Shown here in pieces: positions 16,225-25,551 of a stretch of DNA of 35,527 nucleotides. The translations under genes and the position numbers were made by a program. The DNA is from an uncultured Clostridia bacterium (GTDB lineage Bacteria > Bacillota > Clostridia > Christensenellales > Borkfalkiaceae): the NCBI GenBank assembly GCA_947631925.1, contig CANRNE010000021.1, positions 1 to 35,527 on the forward strand, in the 5' to 3' direction. Under the pieces are notes generated by a model, which searched no databases, had not been told where the DNA came from, and saw only the letters and a program-made list of their open reading frames with translations. Numbering within the stretch: position 1 is the stretch's first letter; the number at the start of each line of letters is the position of its first letter.

Positions 16225-16989
16225 ATGGAGATTTATTCGGAAATTTCATCCTTTTACGAAAGCTTCCGCGGCGAAAAGAGGATATTCGGCAAGAGCGCGG
16301 AGGGGAGAAATCTCTACGCCTTCCACATCGGAACGCACAGCGGCGCGCAAATTCTCTCGCAGTACGCCATTCACGGGCGCGAATGGGTGACTTCCCTGCT
16401 CGCCCTCGGGCACATCGGAAGGGGAGTACAAAAGGGCGGGGCGTGGATTCTCCCGCTCACCAATCCCGACGGCGCCCAAATTTGCTGCCGCGCCGAGACG
16501 AAAGGGGCCGCCCTCTGGAAGGCAAACGCGCGCGGCGTCGACCTCAACGTCAACTTCGATGCCCGCTGGGGCACGGGTGCGCAGAATACGACATTTCGCG
16601 GCGCGGAGAATTGTATCGGCGATGCCCCCTTTTCCGAACCCGAGACGCGGGCGCTCCGCGACTTTACGCTGGAGCAAAGGCCGCAGCTCACGCTGAGCTG
16701 GCACACCAAGGGCGAGGAGATTTACTGGGAATTTCATCAGCCGCCCGCAAGGAGACTGCGGGACGGACGGCTTGCGAAAATTCTCGCAAGGAGCACGGGC
16801 TATCCGCTCGTCAGCGTGAAAAATTCCGCGGGCGGGTACAAGGACTGGTGCATCGAGAAGCTGAAAATCCCCGCCTTCACGATAGAGGTCGGACAGAATG
16901 CGCTCCCGCACCCCTTGACAGAGGCGGCGCTGAAAGACATCCTTTCGCACGGTCTGAATGCGCTTTCCGACCTTGCGGACGCACTTTGA
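16225..16989 (+). CDS. M14 family zinc carboxypeptidase
   Basis: A 254-residue metallopeptidase. Zinc ligands are His50 and Glu53 in AIHGREW and His160 in LSWHTKG; NPDG, GVDLNVNF and the catalytic Glu221 in TIEVG complete the family set. No signal peptide is visible, so it may act inside the cell, for example on peptidoglycan-derived gamma-D-glutamyl-diaminopimelate peptides, as relatives do; this is inference. No good ribosome binding site precedes the ATG. A TAGAAT box (16213-16218) ends 6 bases before it, echoing the leaderless spacing seen elsewhere, but without a clear -35. Confidence 0.88.
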   Translation: MEIYSEISSFYESFRGEKRIFGKSAEGRNLYAFHIGTHSGAQILSQYAIHGREWVTSLLALGHIGRGVQKGGAWILPLTNPDGAQICCRAETKGAALWKANARGVDLNVNFDARWGTGAQNTTFRGAENCIGDAPFSEPETRALRDFTLEQRPQLTLSWHTKGEEIYWEFHQPPARRLRDGRLAKILARSTGYPLVSVKNSAGGYKDWCIEKLKIPAFTIEVGQNALPHPLTEAALKDILSHGLNALSDLADAL

Positions 16990-16996
16990 GGAGATT

Positions 16997-17464
16997 ATGC
17001 AGGAAAAATTCATGCGCGAGGCGCTCCGCCTTGCCGAAAAAGCAAAAAAAATGGGGGAGGTCCCCATCGGCGCCGTCGTAGTGTCGGACGGGAAAATCAT
17101 CGGGCGGGGGTACAACCTTCGCACGAAGTTGCAGCTCGCCACCCAGCACGCGGAAATTCGGGCGATTGACCGCGCCTGCAAGAAGATTGGCTCGTGGCGG
17201 CTGGAGGGCGCGGAGATTTACGTCACCTTGGAGCCCTGCCCGATGTGCATGGGCGCCATCCTCAATGCCCGCATCGACAGGCTGTATTTCGGCGCGTACG
17301 AGGGGAAAGGGAGAAGCCTCACCGCAGAGCTTGCGAATGCCAATCTCGTCAACCACAGGGTGGAAGTATTGGGCGGCGTCATGGAAGAGGAATGTGCCGA
17401 CGTTCTCACGTCCTTCTTCGCGGAAATGCGTGCCCGCGAAAAGAAAACTGCTGAAAACAGTTGA
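16997..17464 (+). CDS. tadA: tRNA-specific adenosine deaminase
   Basis: Deaminates the wobble adenosine of tRNA-Arg(ACG) to inosine. The 155-residue cytidine-deaminase-fold protein has HAE (zinc His51, catalytic Glu53) and PCPMC (Cys81, Cys84), with GEVPIGAVVV at the start. The ATG at 16997 follows GAGGAG directly after the M14 stop, so the two genes likely share an mRNA. A bidirectional terminator follows. Confidence 0.96.
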   Translation: MQEKFMREALRLAEKAKKMGEVPIGAVVVSDGKIIGRGYNLRTKLQLATQHAEIRAIDRACKKIGSWRLEGAEIYVTLEPCPMCMGAILNARIDRLYFGAYEGKGRSLTAELANANLVNHRVEVLGGVMEEECADVLTSFFAEMRAREKKTAENS

Positions 17465-17521
17465 ATTTTCCAGAAAAATTGCCAAAAATTCTTTAATTCG
17501 ATAAATATCGAAATAAAAAGT

Positions 17522-17554
17522 ATCGCGCGAAATCTTCTTTCACGCGATTTTTTT
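17522..17554. terminator. Bidirectional terminator between tadA and the ABC-F gene
   Basis: ATCGCGCGAAA pairs with TTTCACGCGAT with one mismatch and is followed by T7 on the plus strand; on the minus strand it is followed by ACTTTTTATTT. The preceding AT-rich spacer holds a small TTCGAT/ATCGAA hairpin (17497-17512). Confidence 0.88.
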
Positions 17555-17586
17555 GTCACCCTGAGCGTAGCCGAAGGGTATCCTTA
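17555..17586 (+). repeat. Family B REP-like motif abutting the ABC-F stop codon
   Basis: GTCACCCTGAGCGTAG...GGGTATCC lies between the terminator T-run and the ABC-F stop at 17588, with no spare bases on either side. Confidence 0.75.
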
Positions 17587-17587
17587 T

Positions 17588-19435
17588 TTATATCAGCGTT
17601 TCGTACTCCGCGTAGAGGGCGTCGCTCTCGGCGGCGAGAGCCGTCAGCGCGGCTTGGACCTCTTTCACTGCTCCGTAGTCGGCGGCAACCTCTGCAAGGC
17701 GGAGGGAAAGCGCCTCCTCTTCCGCCTCGATGGCGGCAATTCTCTCCTCGATTTCGCGGATTCTCGTGCGCTTTTGCGTCTCCTTCGCGCGCTCCTGCCG
17801 AGACCTATAGCCCTCGTTTTTGGGCTTTTCCGCGCTCTTCTCGGGCACAGGCTCCCGCTTTGCCGCGAGGTATTCCCCATAGCCGCCCTCGAAGACCTTG
17901 ATTTCGCAATTTTCTATCGCAAAGATTTTCTTTGCCAGCCGCTCGATAAACCGCCTGTCGTGCGAGACGAAGAGCAGGGTCCCGTCGAAGGCCTCGAGCG
18001 CGTCCTCGAGCGCCTCGCGCGCGGCGAGGTCGAGGTGGTTGGTGGGCTCGTCGAGGACAAGAAAATTGGCGTTCTGCGTCCCCAAAATCGCGACTTCGAG
18101 CTTGGCGCGCATGCCGCCGGAGAGCTCTCCGACCGTCTTTGCGATGTCCTCCGCGCCCAGTCCGGCACGCGCCAAAACCGCCCGCGCGTCCGTCTGCGAA
18201 AGGGAGGGGCAGCGCTCCCAAAAGGCGTCCAAAACGCGCGCACGGACATCGAGGTCGGCGTTTTCCTGATCGTAGTAGGCGACCTTCACGTACCGCCCCA
18301 AAGTAATTCTGCCGTCCCCCGAGGTCAAAAACTTCACGAGGGTGGATTTTCCCGTCCCGTTGTCCCCGACGAGGGCGATTTTTTCCCCGCGCATCACGGT
18401 AATTTTCGCATTCTTGAGGAGGATTTTCCCGTCCGCGGTGAGGTCAAAGGGCGCCGTCGCGAGCACCCGTTCATAGGGGAGGGTATCGTAGGAAAATGCA
18501 AAACGGGGTGCGCTTTTCGGCGGTTTGGGCCTCTCGAGGACGTCCATTCGCTCCAACTTGTTGACGCGGGAGAGCGCACTCTTCGCCGTCGTCGCGCGCA
18601 CGATGTTGCGGCTCACATAGTCCTTGAGTTTTGCAATCTCCTCCTGCTGTTTTTCATACGCCCTGCGCTCTACCTCCACGCGCTCCGCCTTCAAAACTTT
18701 ATAGCGCGAGTAGTTGCCCTTATAAGAAAAGAGCCTGCCGTCCTCGAGCTCGAGGGTGCGCGAAGTCAGCCTGTCGAGAAAATATCTGTCGTGCGAGACG
18801 ACGAGAATGGCGCCCTTGTACGAGGTGAGATATTCTTCGAGCCAGAAGAGCGTTTTGAGGTCGAGATGGTTGGTGGGCTCGTCCAGAACGAGCAGGTCGG
18901 GCGTCTCGAGTAGCAGGCGGCAAAGTTTCAATTTTGTACGCTCACCCCCGGACATGGTGTCCACCTTTTGTGTCAAAACGCCCGAAAATCCCATGCCGCC
19001 GAGCACCGTTTTGATGCGCACTTCATAGGTGTAGCTGTCCCGCGCGGCGATGCGCTTTTGCAGGCTCTCCAAGCGGGCGGAAAGGGCTGCGTATTCGCTC
19101 TCCTTGGCCTGCGACAGGGAAATTTGCGTGTCGTGCAGGGCGGAGAGAAGCGCCTCGTCCTCGGCAAACACTTCCCGCATCGCGCCGTAGACGGTAGAAG
19201 ATGAGGAAAATCCCCCGCTCTGTTCGAGATATCCCACGCGGATGCCGTTTTTTTGGAAGATTTCCCCCTCGCTCGGGGAGAGTTCTCCCGTCAACAGGCG
19301 GAGAAGGGTGGTCTTTCCCGCGCCGTTTTCGCCGACAAACCCCACGCGCTCGCCCTCATGCAGGGCAAACGTGGCGCCGAAAATTATCGGCACGCCGCTA
19401 TATCCGAAGGTGACGTTTTCAAAGGAAATCAGCAT
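17588..19435 (-). CDS. ABC-F family ATPase (ribosome-associated)
   Basis: A soluble twin-ATPase protein that acts on the ribosome rather than in transport. The 615 residues hold two nucleotide-binding domains: GENGAGKTT, SGGERTKL and LVLDEPTNHLDL in the first, and GDNGTGKST, LSGGMRAKL and LVLDEPTNHLDL in the second. A charged inter-domain linker (about 235-310) and a C-terminal coiled coil (about 530-615) are present, as in the Uup/YdiF-like groups. ATG at 19435 is chosen over a TTG at 19456; an AGGGG lies upstream. Whether it protects against antibiotics or is a housekeeping factor cannot be told; nothing nearby suggests resistance. Confidence 0.93.
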   Translation of the reverse strand: MLISFENVTFGYSGVPIIFGATFALHEGERVGFVGENGAGKTTLLRLLTGELSPSEGEIFQKNGIRVGYLEQSGGFSSSSTVYGAMREVFAEDEALLSALHDTQISLSQAKESEYAALSARLESLQKRIAARDSYTYEVRIKTVLGGMGFSGVLTQKVDTMSGGERTKLKLCRLLLETPDLLVLDEPTNHLDLKTLFWLEEYLTSYKGAILVVSHDRYFLDRLTSRTLELEDGRLFSYKGNYSRYKVLKAERVEVERRAYEKQQEEIAKLKDYVSRNIVRATTAKSALSRVNKLERMDVLERPKPPKSAPRFAFSYDTLPYERVLATAPFDLTADGKILLKNAKITVMRGEKIALVGDNGTGKSTLVKFLTSGDGRITLGRYVKVAYYDQENADLDVRARVLDAFWERCPSLSQTDARAVLARAGLGAEDIAKTVGELSGGMRAKLEVAILGTQNANFLVLDEPTNHLDLAAREALEDALEAFDGTLLFVSHDRRFIERLAKKIFAIENCEIKVFEGGYGEYLAAKREPVPEKSAEKPKNEGYRSRQERAKETQKRTRIREIEERIAAIEAEEEALSLRLAEVAADYGAVKEVQAALTALAAESDALYAEYETLI

Positions 19436-19465
19436 ATTTTTCGACCCCTGTATCAAACTTTGGGT

Positions 19466-19576
19466 GTGAATGACATTGAAAAAGTCCGCGCACTGCAGCA
19501 GGCGCTCAAGAGCGCATCCCCGCGCGAAGCAAAAAAACTCACGAGAAAGCTCGTCAAACTCGCCGACAAGGTTTAA
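19466..19576 (+). CDS. Possible 36-residue basic small protein
   Basis: A short plus-strand frame with a GTG start encodes VNDIEKVRALQQALK..., an amphipathic, Lys/Arg-rich helix-like sequence. It fills the gap between the divergent ABC-F start and the convergent radical SAM stop, whose stop codon it overlaps (19573-19576). There is no ribosome binding site and no clear promoter, so it may be chance. Confidence 0.3.
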   Translation: MNDIEKVRALQQALKSASPREAKKLTRKLVKLADKV

Positions 19577-20418
19577 TCCCAGTCGGGAATATACGACGTC
19601 TCTGCGCTGTCCTTCTCCTGCACGAAGAGGCGGGAAAAGCCGAGGGCGAGCGCATAGTCCACGACGCGGCGGTATTCGCGCGCCGTCACGCGGCGGTTGA
19701 GCTCGGGATAGTCGCTCGTCCCCATCGGCGTGTACTGCCGCATGAGGGAGAGGGGCGCGTCGGGTGGCAGAACTTCCTTCAAAAAGTCAAGAATCATAAG
19801 AGAATCCGACGTGCAGCCCGGCATGACGAGATGGCGCACGGCGACGCCCGCGAGCAGTTGTTCCCCCTCCCGACGGATGGGGGTTTTTGCCATGAAGGCG
19901 AGGGCGCGCGAGGCATATTCGAAGTAATCCCGCCGCCCCGTGTACCTTTGGGAGAGTTCGGGCGAATAAAATTTGACATCGGGCAGCCAGATGTCGACAT
20001 AGGGGGCAATGACTTTCAGCTGCTCCTCGGTGCAGTATCCCCCCGTGTTGAAGACGACGGGGACATGCGGCGCAGCAAGAGAGAGCGCCTCGGCGACGAG
20101 GGGCGCGACGTGGTCGCAAGTGACGAGGTCGATGCAGTCCGCCCCCGCCCCTTCGAGGGAGCGAATGACTTCCGCAAGTTCTTGCGGGGTCATCTTTCTT
20201 CCCCGCATGGCGCGGGAGACCTCATAGTTTTGACAAAAACAGCATCGCAGCGAGCACCCGCCGAAAAAGATAGCCCCCGCCTTCTTGTTCGGGGTGAGGA
20301 AGGGCTCCTCATAGGGGTGCAGATAGGCCTTGGCGACGGTGATGCCGGAAGTGCCGCAGACGCCGCAAGTCTTTGTTCGGTCGGCGCCGCATGCGACGGG
20401 ACAGAGCGTACAGTTCAT
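19573..20418 (-). CDS. PflX-like radical SAM protein (COG1313 type)
   Basis: An uncharacterised radical S-adenosylmethionine enzyme related to pyruvate formate-lyase activating proteins. The 281-residue protein has the cluster motif CSLRCCFC (Cys55, Cys59, Cys62) within FFGGCSLRCCFCQNYEVS. Its Cys-rich N-terminus (Cys3, 6, 10, 18, 21) is typical of this group and may bind a second metal centre. No glycyl-radical enzyme gene is adjacent, so the target is unknown. The ATG at 20418 has no ribosome binding site; a TTGACT/TACAAT promoter ends 6 bases before it, predicting a leaderless mRNA. Confidence 0.88.
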   Translation of the reverse strand: MNCTLCPVACGADRTKTCGVCGTSGITVAKAYLHPYEEPFLTPNKKAGAIFFGGCSLRCCFCQNYEVSRAMRGRKMTPQELAEVIRSLEGAGADCIDLVTCDHVAPLVAEALSLAAPHVPVVFNTGGYCTEEQLKVIAPYVDIWLPDVKFYSPELSQRYTGRRDYFEYASRALAFMAKTPIRREGEQLLAGVAVRHLVMPGCTSDSLMILDFLKEVLPPDAPLSLMRQYTPMGTSDYPELNRRVTAREYRRVVDYALALGFSRLFVQEKDSAETSYIPDWD

Positions 20419-20424
20419 AGGGGG

Positions 20425-20453
20425 ATTGTAACAGATTTCGCGGAAGAAGTCAA
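20425..20453 (-). promoter_or_regulatory. Promoter of the PflX-like gene, predicted leaderless
   Basis: On the minus strand TTGACT (20453-20448) is 17 bp from TACAAT (20430-20425), and six bases (CCCCCT) separate the -10 from the ATG at 20418. Confidence 0.8.
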
Positions 20454-20472
20454 GCGGAAAAAAAAGGGGAGT

Positions 20473-20506
20473 TGCGGCGGCGCGCTTTTCAGAAAGCGTG
20501 CCGCCG
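20473..20506. other. Long GC hairpin between the divergent PflX-like and metK promoters
   Basis: A 15-bp stem with one G:T wobble (GCGGCGGC-G-CGCTTT against AAAGCG-T-GCCGCCGC) and a TCAG loop lies upstream of both promoters, so neither mRNA should include it. Read on the minus strand a T8 run follows about 10 bases on. It may insulate the two genes; the role is unclear. Confidence 0.5.
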
Positions 20507-20569
20507 CGGCATCATCAAAAATCCCGTTTGGGAAGTTGCCGTGCCCCGAATTTTGCCTGCGGGATTTGC

Positions 20570-20598
20570 TTGACAATTCGCGCATGATTTTTTATAAT
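20570..20598 (+). promoter_or_regulatory. Consensus promoter of metK
   Basis: TTGACA (20570-20575) and TATAAT (20593-20598) are both perfect with a 17-bp spacer. The leader of about 40 nt carries an AGAGGAAA ribosome binding site and is too short for a SAM riboswitch. Confidence 0.92.
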
Positions 20599-20645
20599 AG
20601 ATAAACACATGAATTATTACAGAGACACCCGAAGAGGAAACTGCC

Positions 20646-21809
20646 ATGAGAAGATTTTTTACCAGTGAAAGTGTGACGGAGGGACATCCCGACAAGGTCT
20701 GCGACAAGATTTCGGACGGCATCCTGGACGAACTCTTAAAACAGGACCCCAACGCCCGTTCGGCGGTGGAGTGCTGTGCCGCCTACAATACCCTGCTCAT
20801 CGCGGGGGAAGTCACGGCGAACGCCACCGTCGACTACGAACAGGTCGCCCGCCGCATCATCAAGGAGATTGGCTACCATCACGGAAGTTTTGCCTATGAC
20901 GCCTGCAACGTCACCACCCTTGTCCACGGCCAATCCGCGGACATTGCCCTCGGCGTGGACGCTTCCGTCGAGAAGAAGGCGGGCGGGGACGACCTCGACA
21001 CCCTCGGCGCAGGCGATCAGGGCATGATGTTCGGCTATGCCTGCCGCGAGACGGAGGAGCTCATGCCCCTTCCCATCGTGCTCGCCCACAAACTCGCCCG
21101 CAAGCTCTCCGAACTGCGCAAAGATAAGACCATTCCCTACCTTCGTCCCGACGGCAAGACGCAGGTGACTGTCGAATACGAGGGGAAGACCCCCGTGCGC
21201 GTGGACGCCATCGTCATCTCCGTCCAGCACAAGGAGACGGCTACGCACGAAGAGATTGAGCGCGACCTCAAGGAACTCGTCGTGAAGTCCGTCATTCCCG
21301 CCTCCCTTCTCGACGGGAACACCAAATATTACATCAACCCGACGGGCAAGTTCTGCATCGGCGGTCCCGAAGGGGACAGCGGGCTCACGGGGAGGAAGAT
21401 TGTCGTCGACACCTACGGCGGAAGATGCGCCCACGGCGGCGGGGCGTTCTCCGGGAAGGACCCCACCAAGGTGGACCGCAGCGCCGCATACATGGCGCGC
21501 TATGTCTGTAAGAATCTCGTGGCGGCGGGAATTTGCGACGAGGTGGAGCTCGAAGTCGCCTATGCCATCGGCGTCGCCCGTCCCGTCTCCGTGTTCATCG
21601 ACACCTTCGGCAGCGGAAAACTGCCCGACGACAAGATTGCCGAGATTGTGAGAGGGGAATTCGACCTCCGCCCCGCGGCGATTATCAAGACGCTCGACCT
21701 TCGCCGCCCCATCTATGCGGAGACGGCGGCATACGGCCACTTCGGGCGGGACAACTTCCCGTGGGAGCGCACCGATCGTGTTGGAGATTTGAAAAAGTAC
21801 CTGAAATGA
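20646..21809 (+). CDS. metK: S-adenosylmethionine synthetase
   Basis: Makes S-adenosylmethionine from methionine and ATP, supplying the methyltransferases (rlmH, rlmB) and radical SAM enzyme in this window. The 387-residue length is normal. Signature stretches include [30 protein letters not shown] and the P-loop-like [19 protein letters not shown]. The preceding segment reads GGRCAHGGG where GGYARHGGG-like sequences are common, a mild variation. The gene stands alone under a consensus promoter; a family A repeat starts right after its stop codon. Confidence 0.98.
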   Translation: MRRFFTSESVTEGHPDKVCDKISDGILDELLKQDPNARSAVECCAAYNTLLIAGEVTANATVDYEQVARRIIKEIGYHHGSFAYDACNVTTLVHGQSADIALGVDASVEKKAGGDDLDTLGAGDQGMMFGYACRETEELMPLPIVLAHKLARKLSELRKDKTIPYLRPDGKTQVTVEYEGKTPVRVDAIVISVQHKETATHEEIERDLKELVVKSVIPASLLDGNTKYYINPTGKFCIGGPEGDSGLTGRKIVVDTYGGRCAHGGGAFSGKDPTKVDRSAAYMARYVCKNLVAAGICDEVELEVAYAIGVARPVSVFIDTFGSGKLPDDKIAEIVRGEFDLRPAAIIKTLDLRRPIYAETAAYGHFGRDNFPWERTDRVGDLKKYLK

Positions 21810-21984
21810 TTTCGGCGAAAATCTTTGCTTCGCAAATCTTTTCGTCGAGCGGATAGGCGTCCGTACCTTCTCCGGCTCTTAGCCGCGCAAGCGGTACTGT
21901 TTCATCGGACAATAAGCCTGCGGTGGCGTTGCAAATGGGGGCGCCCACGGCGGAAGTGAATTCCGCCTAAGGCAAGGAATTCAG
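21810..21984 (+). repeat. Family A repeat, copy 1 (after metK)
   Basis: Starts at the base after the metK stop. It opens with a hairpin CGGCGAAAA..TTTGC / GCAAA..TTTTCGTCG and closes with GGCGGAA-GTGAA-TTCCGCC. It shares about 175 bp with 35350-35527 and, less closely, 27294-27484. The minus-strand frame (..CNATAGL..ARLRAGEGT..) is open in copies 1 and 3 but lacks a ribosome binding site. Confidence 0.85.
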
Positions 21985-21989
21985 AACTC

Positions 21990-22162
21990 GTACCCACCCC
22001 CCCTACCCCCCTCCCCGGGAGGGGGCATGAGGAGCGATTCCTCGGGAGGGGCATGCATGGCGCCTCCGTGGGAGGGGGCATGAGGAGCAATTCCTCGGGA
22101 GGGGCATGCATGGCGCCTCCGTGGGAGGAGCTGTCGAGCATAGCGAGACTGAGGTGGGGCGC
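21990..22162 (+). repeat. Family C GC-rich repeat with internal duplication
   Basis: Contains the ACCCACCCCCCCTACCCCC block, a CCCGGGAGGGGG hairpin and two near-identical copies of a 50-60-bp unit with GGGGCATGAGGAGC and CATGGCGCCTCCGTGGGAGG. It follows family A with only a few bases between. The unit matches 33900-33988 and 34100-34188. Confidence 0.8.
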
Positions 22163-22173
22163 ATTCTAAATTT

Positions 22174-22299
22174 GTCATGCTGAGCGTAAGTCGAAGCATA
22201 TCCGCATTCTAATAAGGATACCCTTCGACAGGCTCAGGGTGACGGATTGGGAAGGGGGTCATTCTACTTCGTCATGCTGAGCGAAGTCGAAGCATATCC
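22174..22299. repeat. Family B REP-like hairpin plus an extra half-copy
   Basis: GTCATGCTGAGCG..GTCGAAGCATATCC (22174-22203) faces an inverted partner (22215-22243), forming an imperfect hairpin. A third half-copy lies at 22271-22299. A degenerate copy may continue to about 22370. The TATAAT at 22304-22309 just after it could serve as a -10 for bioY, but no convincing -35 is seen. Confidence 0.75.
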
Positions 22300-22394
22300 G
22301 CATTATAATTTCGTCATATCGAGCGTAAGTACTTCGCCTGCGGCTCGTGGGCTTCGTCATCGAAGCATCCCACTTCCAAAATGGAGGCAACTAT

Positions 22395-22952
22395 ATGATA
22401 AACAAAAAGCAGTCCCGTGTGCGGCGGGGTGCAAGGGAGATTGCCTACTGTGCGCTCTCCGTTGCGCTCATCACGGTGTGCGCGTGGATATCCGTTCCCT
22501 TCGGCGCCATTCCCGTCTCATTGCAGACGCTCGCCGTGGCATTTCTCGGAGGCCTCCTCGGGGCGCGCCGCTCCCTCATTTCCGTCGCCGTCTATCTCCT
22601 CTTGGGACTTGTCGGCGTCCCCGTGTTCACGGGCTTTCATGCGGGCATTTCCGCGCTCATGGGCCCCACGGGCGGCTATCTCTTCGGATTTTTATTCCTC
22701 GCCCTCCTGCCCGCGCTCATGCGCCGCATCCCCGTCCGCGGCAAGATAAAGCGCTGTGCGCTCCTCTTTGCGGCAAATGTCTTGGGCCTCGTCTTTTGTT
22801 ATCTCTTCGGGACGGTCTGGTTCGTTCTGCTCACGCAGTCGAGCGTTCCCGCCGCCCTCACGGTGTGCGTCGTGCCCTTCCTTCTGCCCGACGCCTTAAA
22901 ACTCGCCGCCGCGGCCGTCTTGTCCGTGCGGCTGGAAAAATACGTCCGCTGA
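22395..22952 (+). CDS. bioY: BioY family biotin transporter substrate-binding subunit
   Basis: S-component of an ECF-type biotin uptake system. The 185-residue protein has six predicted helices with the family pattern VPFGAIPVSLQTLAVAFLGGLLG, LLGLVGVPVF and GPTGGYLFGF. No EcfA/EcfT genes are in the window, so it would rely on a shared module or act alone. ATG at 22395 follows GGAGG at good spacing. No BirA-type operator is recognisable in the repeat-filled upstream region. Confidence 0.95.
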   Translation: MINKKQSRVRRGAREIAYCALSVALITVCAWISVPFGAIPVSLQTLAVAFLGGLLGARRSLISVAVYLLLGLVGVPVFTGFHAGISALMGPTGGYLFGFLFLALLPALMRRIPVRGKIKRCALLFAANVLGLVFCYLFGTVWFVLLTQSSVPAALTVCVVPFLLPDALKLAAAAVLSVRLEKYVR

Positions 22953-23003
22953 CCCCTCCGCCGAAAACATGGAAAGAGGGGACTTCAATCGTTTGGAGAC
23001 AAT

Positions 23004-24152
<1,149 letters not shown>

Positions 24153-24181
24153 CCAAACGATAAATTACATTCCATCCCATT

Positions 24182-24209
24182 CCCCGTCCGCAGTCGACGG
24201 GGATTTTTT
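24182..24209 (+). terminator. Intrinsic terminator of the malic enzyme gene
   Basis: CCCCGTC pairs with GACGGGG around a 7-base loop and is followed by A then T6. Confidence 0.9.
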
Positions 24210-24255
24210 CACCCGAAAACGGGCGGCGGCATACAATGGGCGCAGGGAGGGGAGT

Positions 24256-25551
24256 ATGGGCAAATATTTCGGCACAGACGGCTTCCGCGGGCGGGCAAAC
24301 GTACAGCTCACCGCCATTCATGCGTTCCGCGTCGGACGCTTTCTCGGCAGGTATTTTTCCAAGGGGAAGGACAGGGCGAGAATCGTCGTCGGAAAGGACA
24401 CGCGGCGCTCCTCTTACACCCTCGAGTACTCCCTCGCGGCGGGCGCGACGGCCTCGGGCGCCGACGTCTATCTTCTGCATGTGACGACAACGCCTTCCGT
24501 CGCCTACCTCACCCGCACGGAGGGCTTTGACTGCGGCGTGATGATTTCCGCAAGCCACAACCCCTTCGATGACAACGGCATCAAACTCTTCTCCTCCTCG
24601 GGGGAAAAGCTCGGGGAGGGCATTTTGCGCCTTGTCGAAGACTTTCTCGATGGCGGAACGCTCCCTCTCGCGACGGGCGAGGACGTGGGGCGGACGGTGG
24701 ATTTCGTCACGGGAAGAAGCCGCTACCTCGCCTATCTCCTCTCCCTGCCGCAGGTGGGATTCCGCGGCATGCGCATCGGGCTCGACTGCGCCAACGGCAG
24801 CGCCTTCATGATTGCAAAGGCTGTCTTCGACGCTCTCGGCGCCGAGGTCTCCGTCATCGGAGCTACCCCCGACGGGACCAACATCAACGCGGGAGTCGGC
24901 TCCACCCACCCCGAGGCGCTCCGCCGCCTCGTGCAGGAGAAGTCCCTCGATGCGGGATTCGCCTTTGACGGGGACGCCGACCGCTGTATCGCCGTGGACG
25001 AGAAGGGCAACCTCCTCGCGGGAGACGCCATCCTCTGGCTCTTCGCGCACACCGCGCGGGAGACGGGCGGCGGCATCGTGACGACCCCCATGAGCAATTC
25101 CGCCCTCGGGAAGGTGGGCGTGCCCGTCTTCTATTCGGAGGTCGGGGACCGCTTCGTCTATGAGGAGATGGTGCGCCGCGGAAGTTTTTTGGGTGGGGAA
25201 AGTTCGGGGCACATCATCTTCCGCAAATTTTCCACGACGGGGGACGGCATCCTCACCGCCCTCAAGCTGATGGAGCTCTCCGTCACGCAAAAGACCCCGC
25301 TCTCCGTCCTTGCGGAGGGCTTTCACCCGCTGCCGCAAATCTTTCGCACCGTCTTTGTCAAGGACAGGGGGATTTTGTCCTCCGAGCGCGCAAAAGAAGC
25401 TATCCGTGAGGCGGAGCGCCTGCTCGGCGGACGGGTGTACGTGCGCGCCTCGGGAACGGAGAGCGCCGTGCGCATCCTCTGTGAGGGGGAGGGCAATCTC
25501 GAAGAGGCGGCAAACCGCATCGAACGCGCCCTCGTTTCGGAGGTGCTCTGA
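24256..25551 (+). CDS. glmM: Phosphoglucosamine mutase
   Basis: Converts glucosamine-6-phosphate to glucosamine-1-phosphate for UDP-GlcNAc and peptidoglycan. The 431-residue protein starts MGKYFGTDGFRG, has the phosphorylated serine Ser100 in SASHNP, the Mg2+ loop DGDADR near residue 237 and the C-terminal RASGTES phosphate-binding motif. GGGAGGGGAG precedes the ATG. A TACAAT box (24232-24237) may be its -10 but the -35 is weak. It overlaps glmS by one base. Confidence 0.97.
   Translation: MGKYFGTDGFRGRANVQLTAIHAFRVGRFLGRYFSKGKDRARIVVGKDTRRSSYTLEYSLAAGATASGADVYLLHVTTTPSVAYLTRTEGFDCGVMISASHNPFDDNGIKLFSSSGEKLGEGILRLVEDFLDGGTLPLATGEDVGRTVDFVTGRSRYLAYLLSLPQVGFRGMRIGLDCANGSAFMIAKAVFDALGAEVSVIGATPDGTNINAGVGSTHPEALRRLVQEKSLDAGFAFDGDADRCIAVDEKGNLLAGDAILWLFAHTARETGGGIVTTPMSNSALGKVGVPVFYSEVGDRFVYEEMVRRGSFLGGESSGHIIFRKFSTTGDGILTALKLMELSVTQKTPLSVLAEGFHPLPQIFRTVFVKDRGILSSERAKEAIREAERLLGGRVYVRASGTESAVRILCEGEGNLEEAANRIERALVSEVL

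Noticed and set aside
17588-19435. Antibiotic-resistance ABC-F
   Set aside because: No leader peptide, resistance neighbours or transfer signs; base composition matches its surroundings. A housekeeping factor is more likely.
20599-20645. SAM riboswitch before metK
   Set aside because: The predicted leader is about 40 nt, too short for any known SAM riboswitch, and no matching hairpin is present.
21837-21970. Conserved minus-strand peptide frame (..CNATAGL..ARLRAGEGT..) in family A repeats
   Set aside because: It begins at GTG without a ribosome binding site, amino-acid changes between copies are as frequent as silent ones, and copy 2 breaks the pattern. RNA or DNA structure explains the conservation better.
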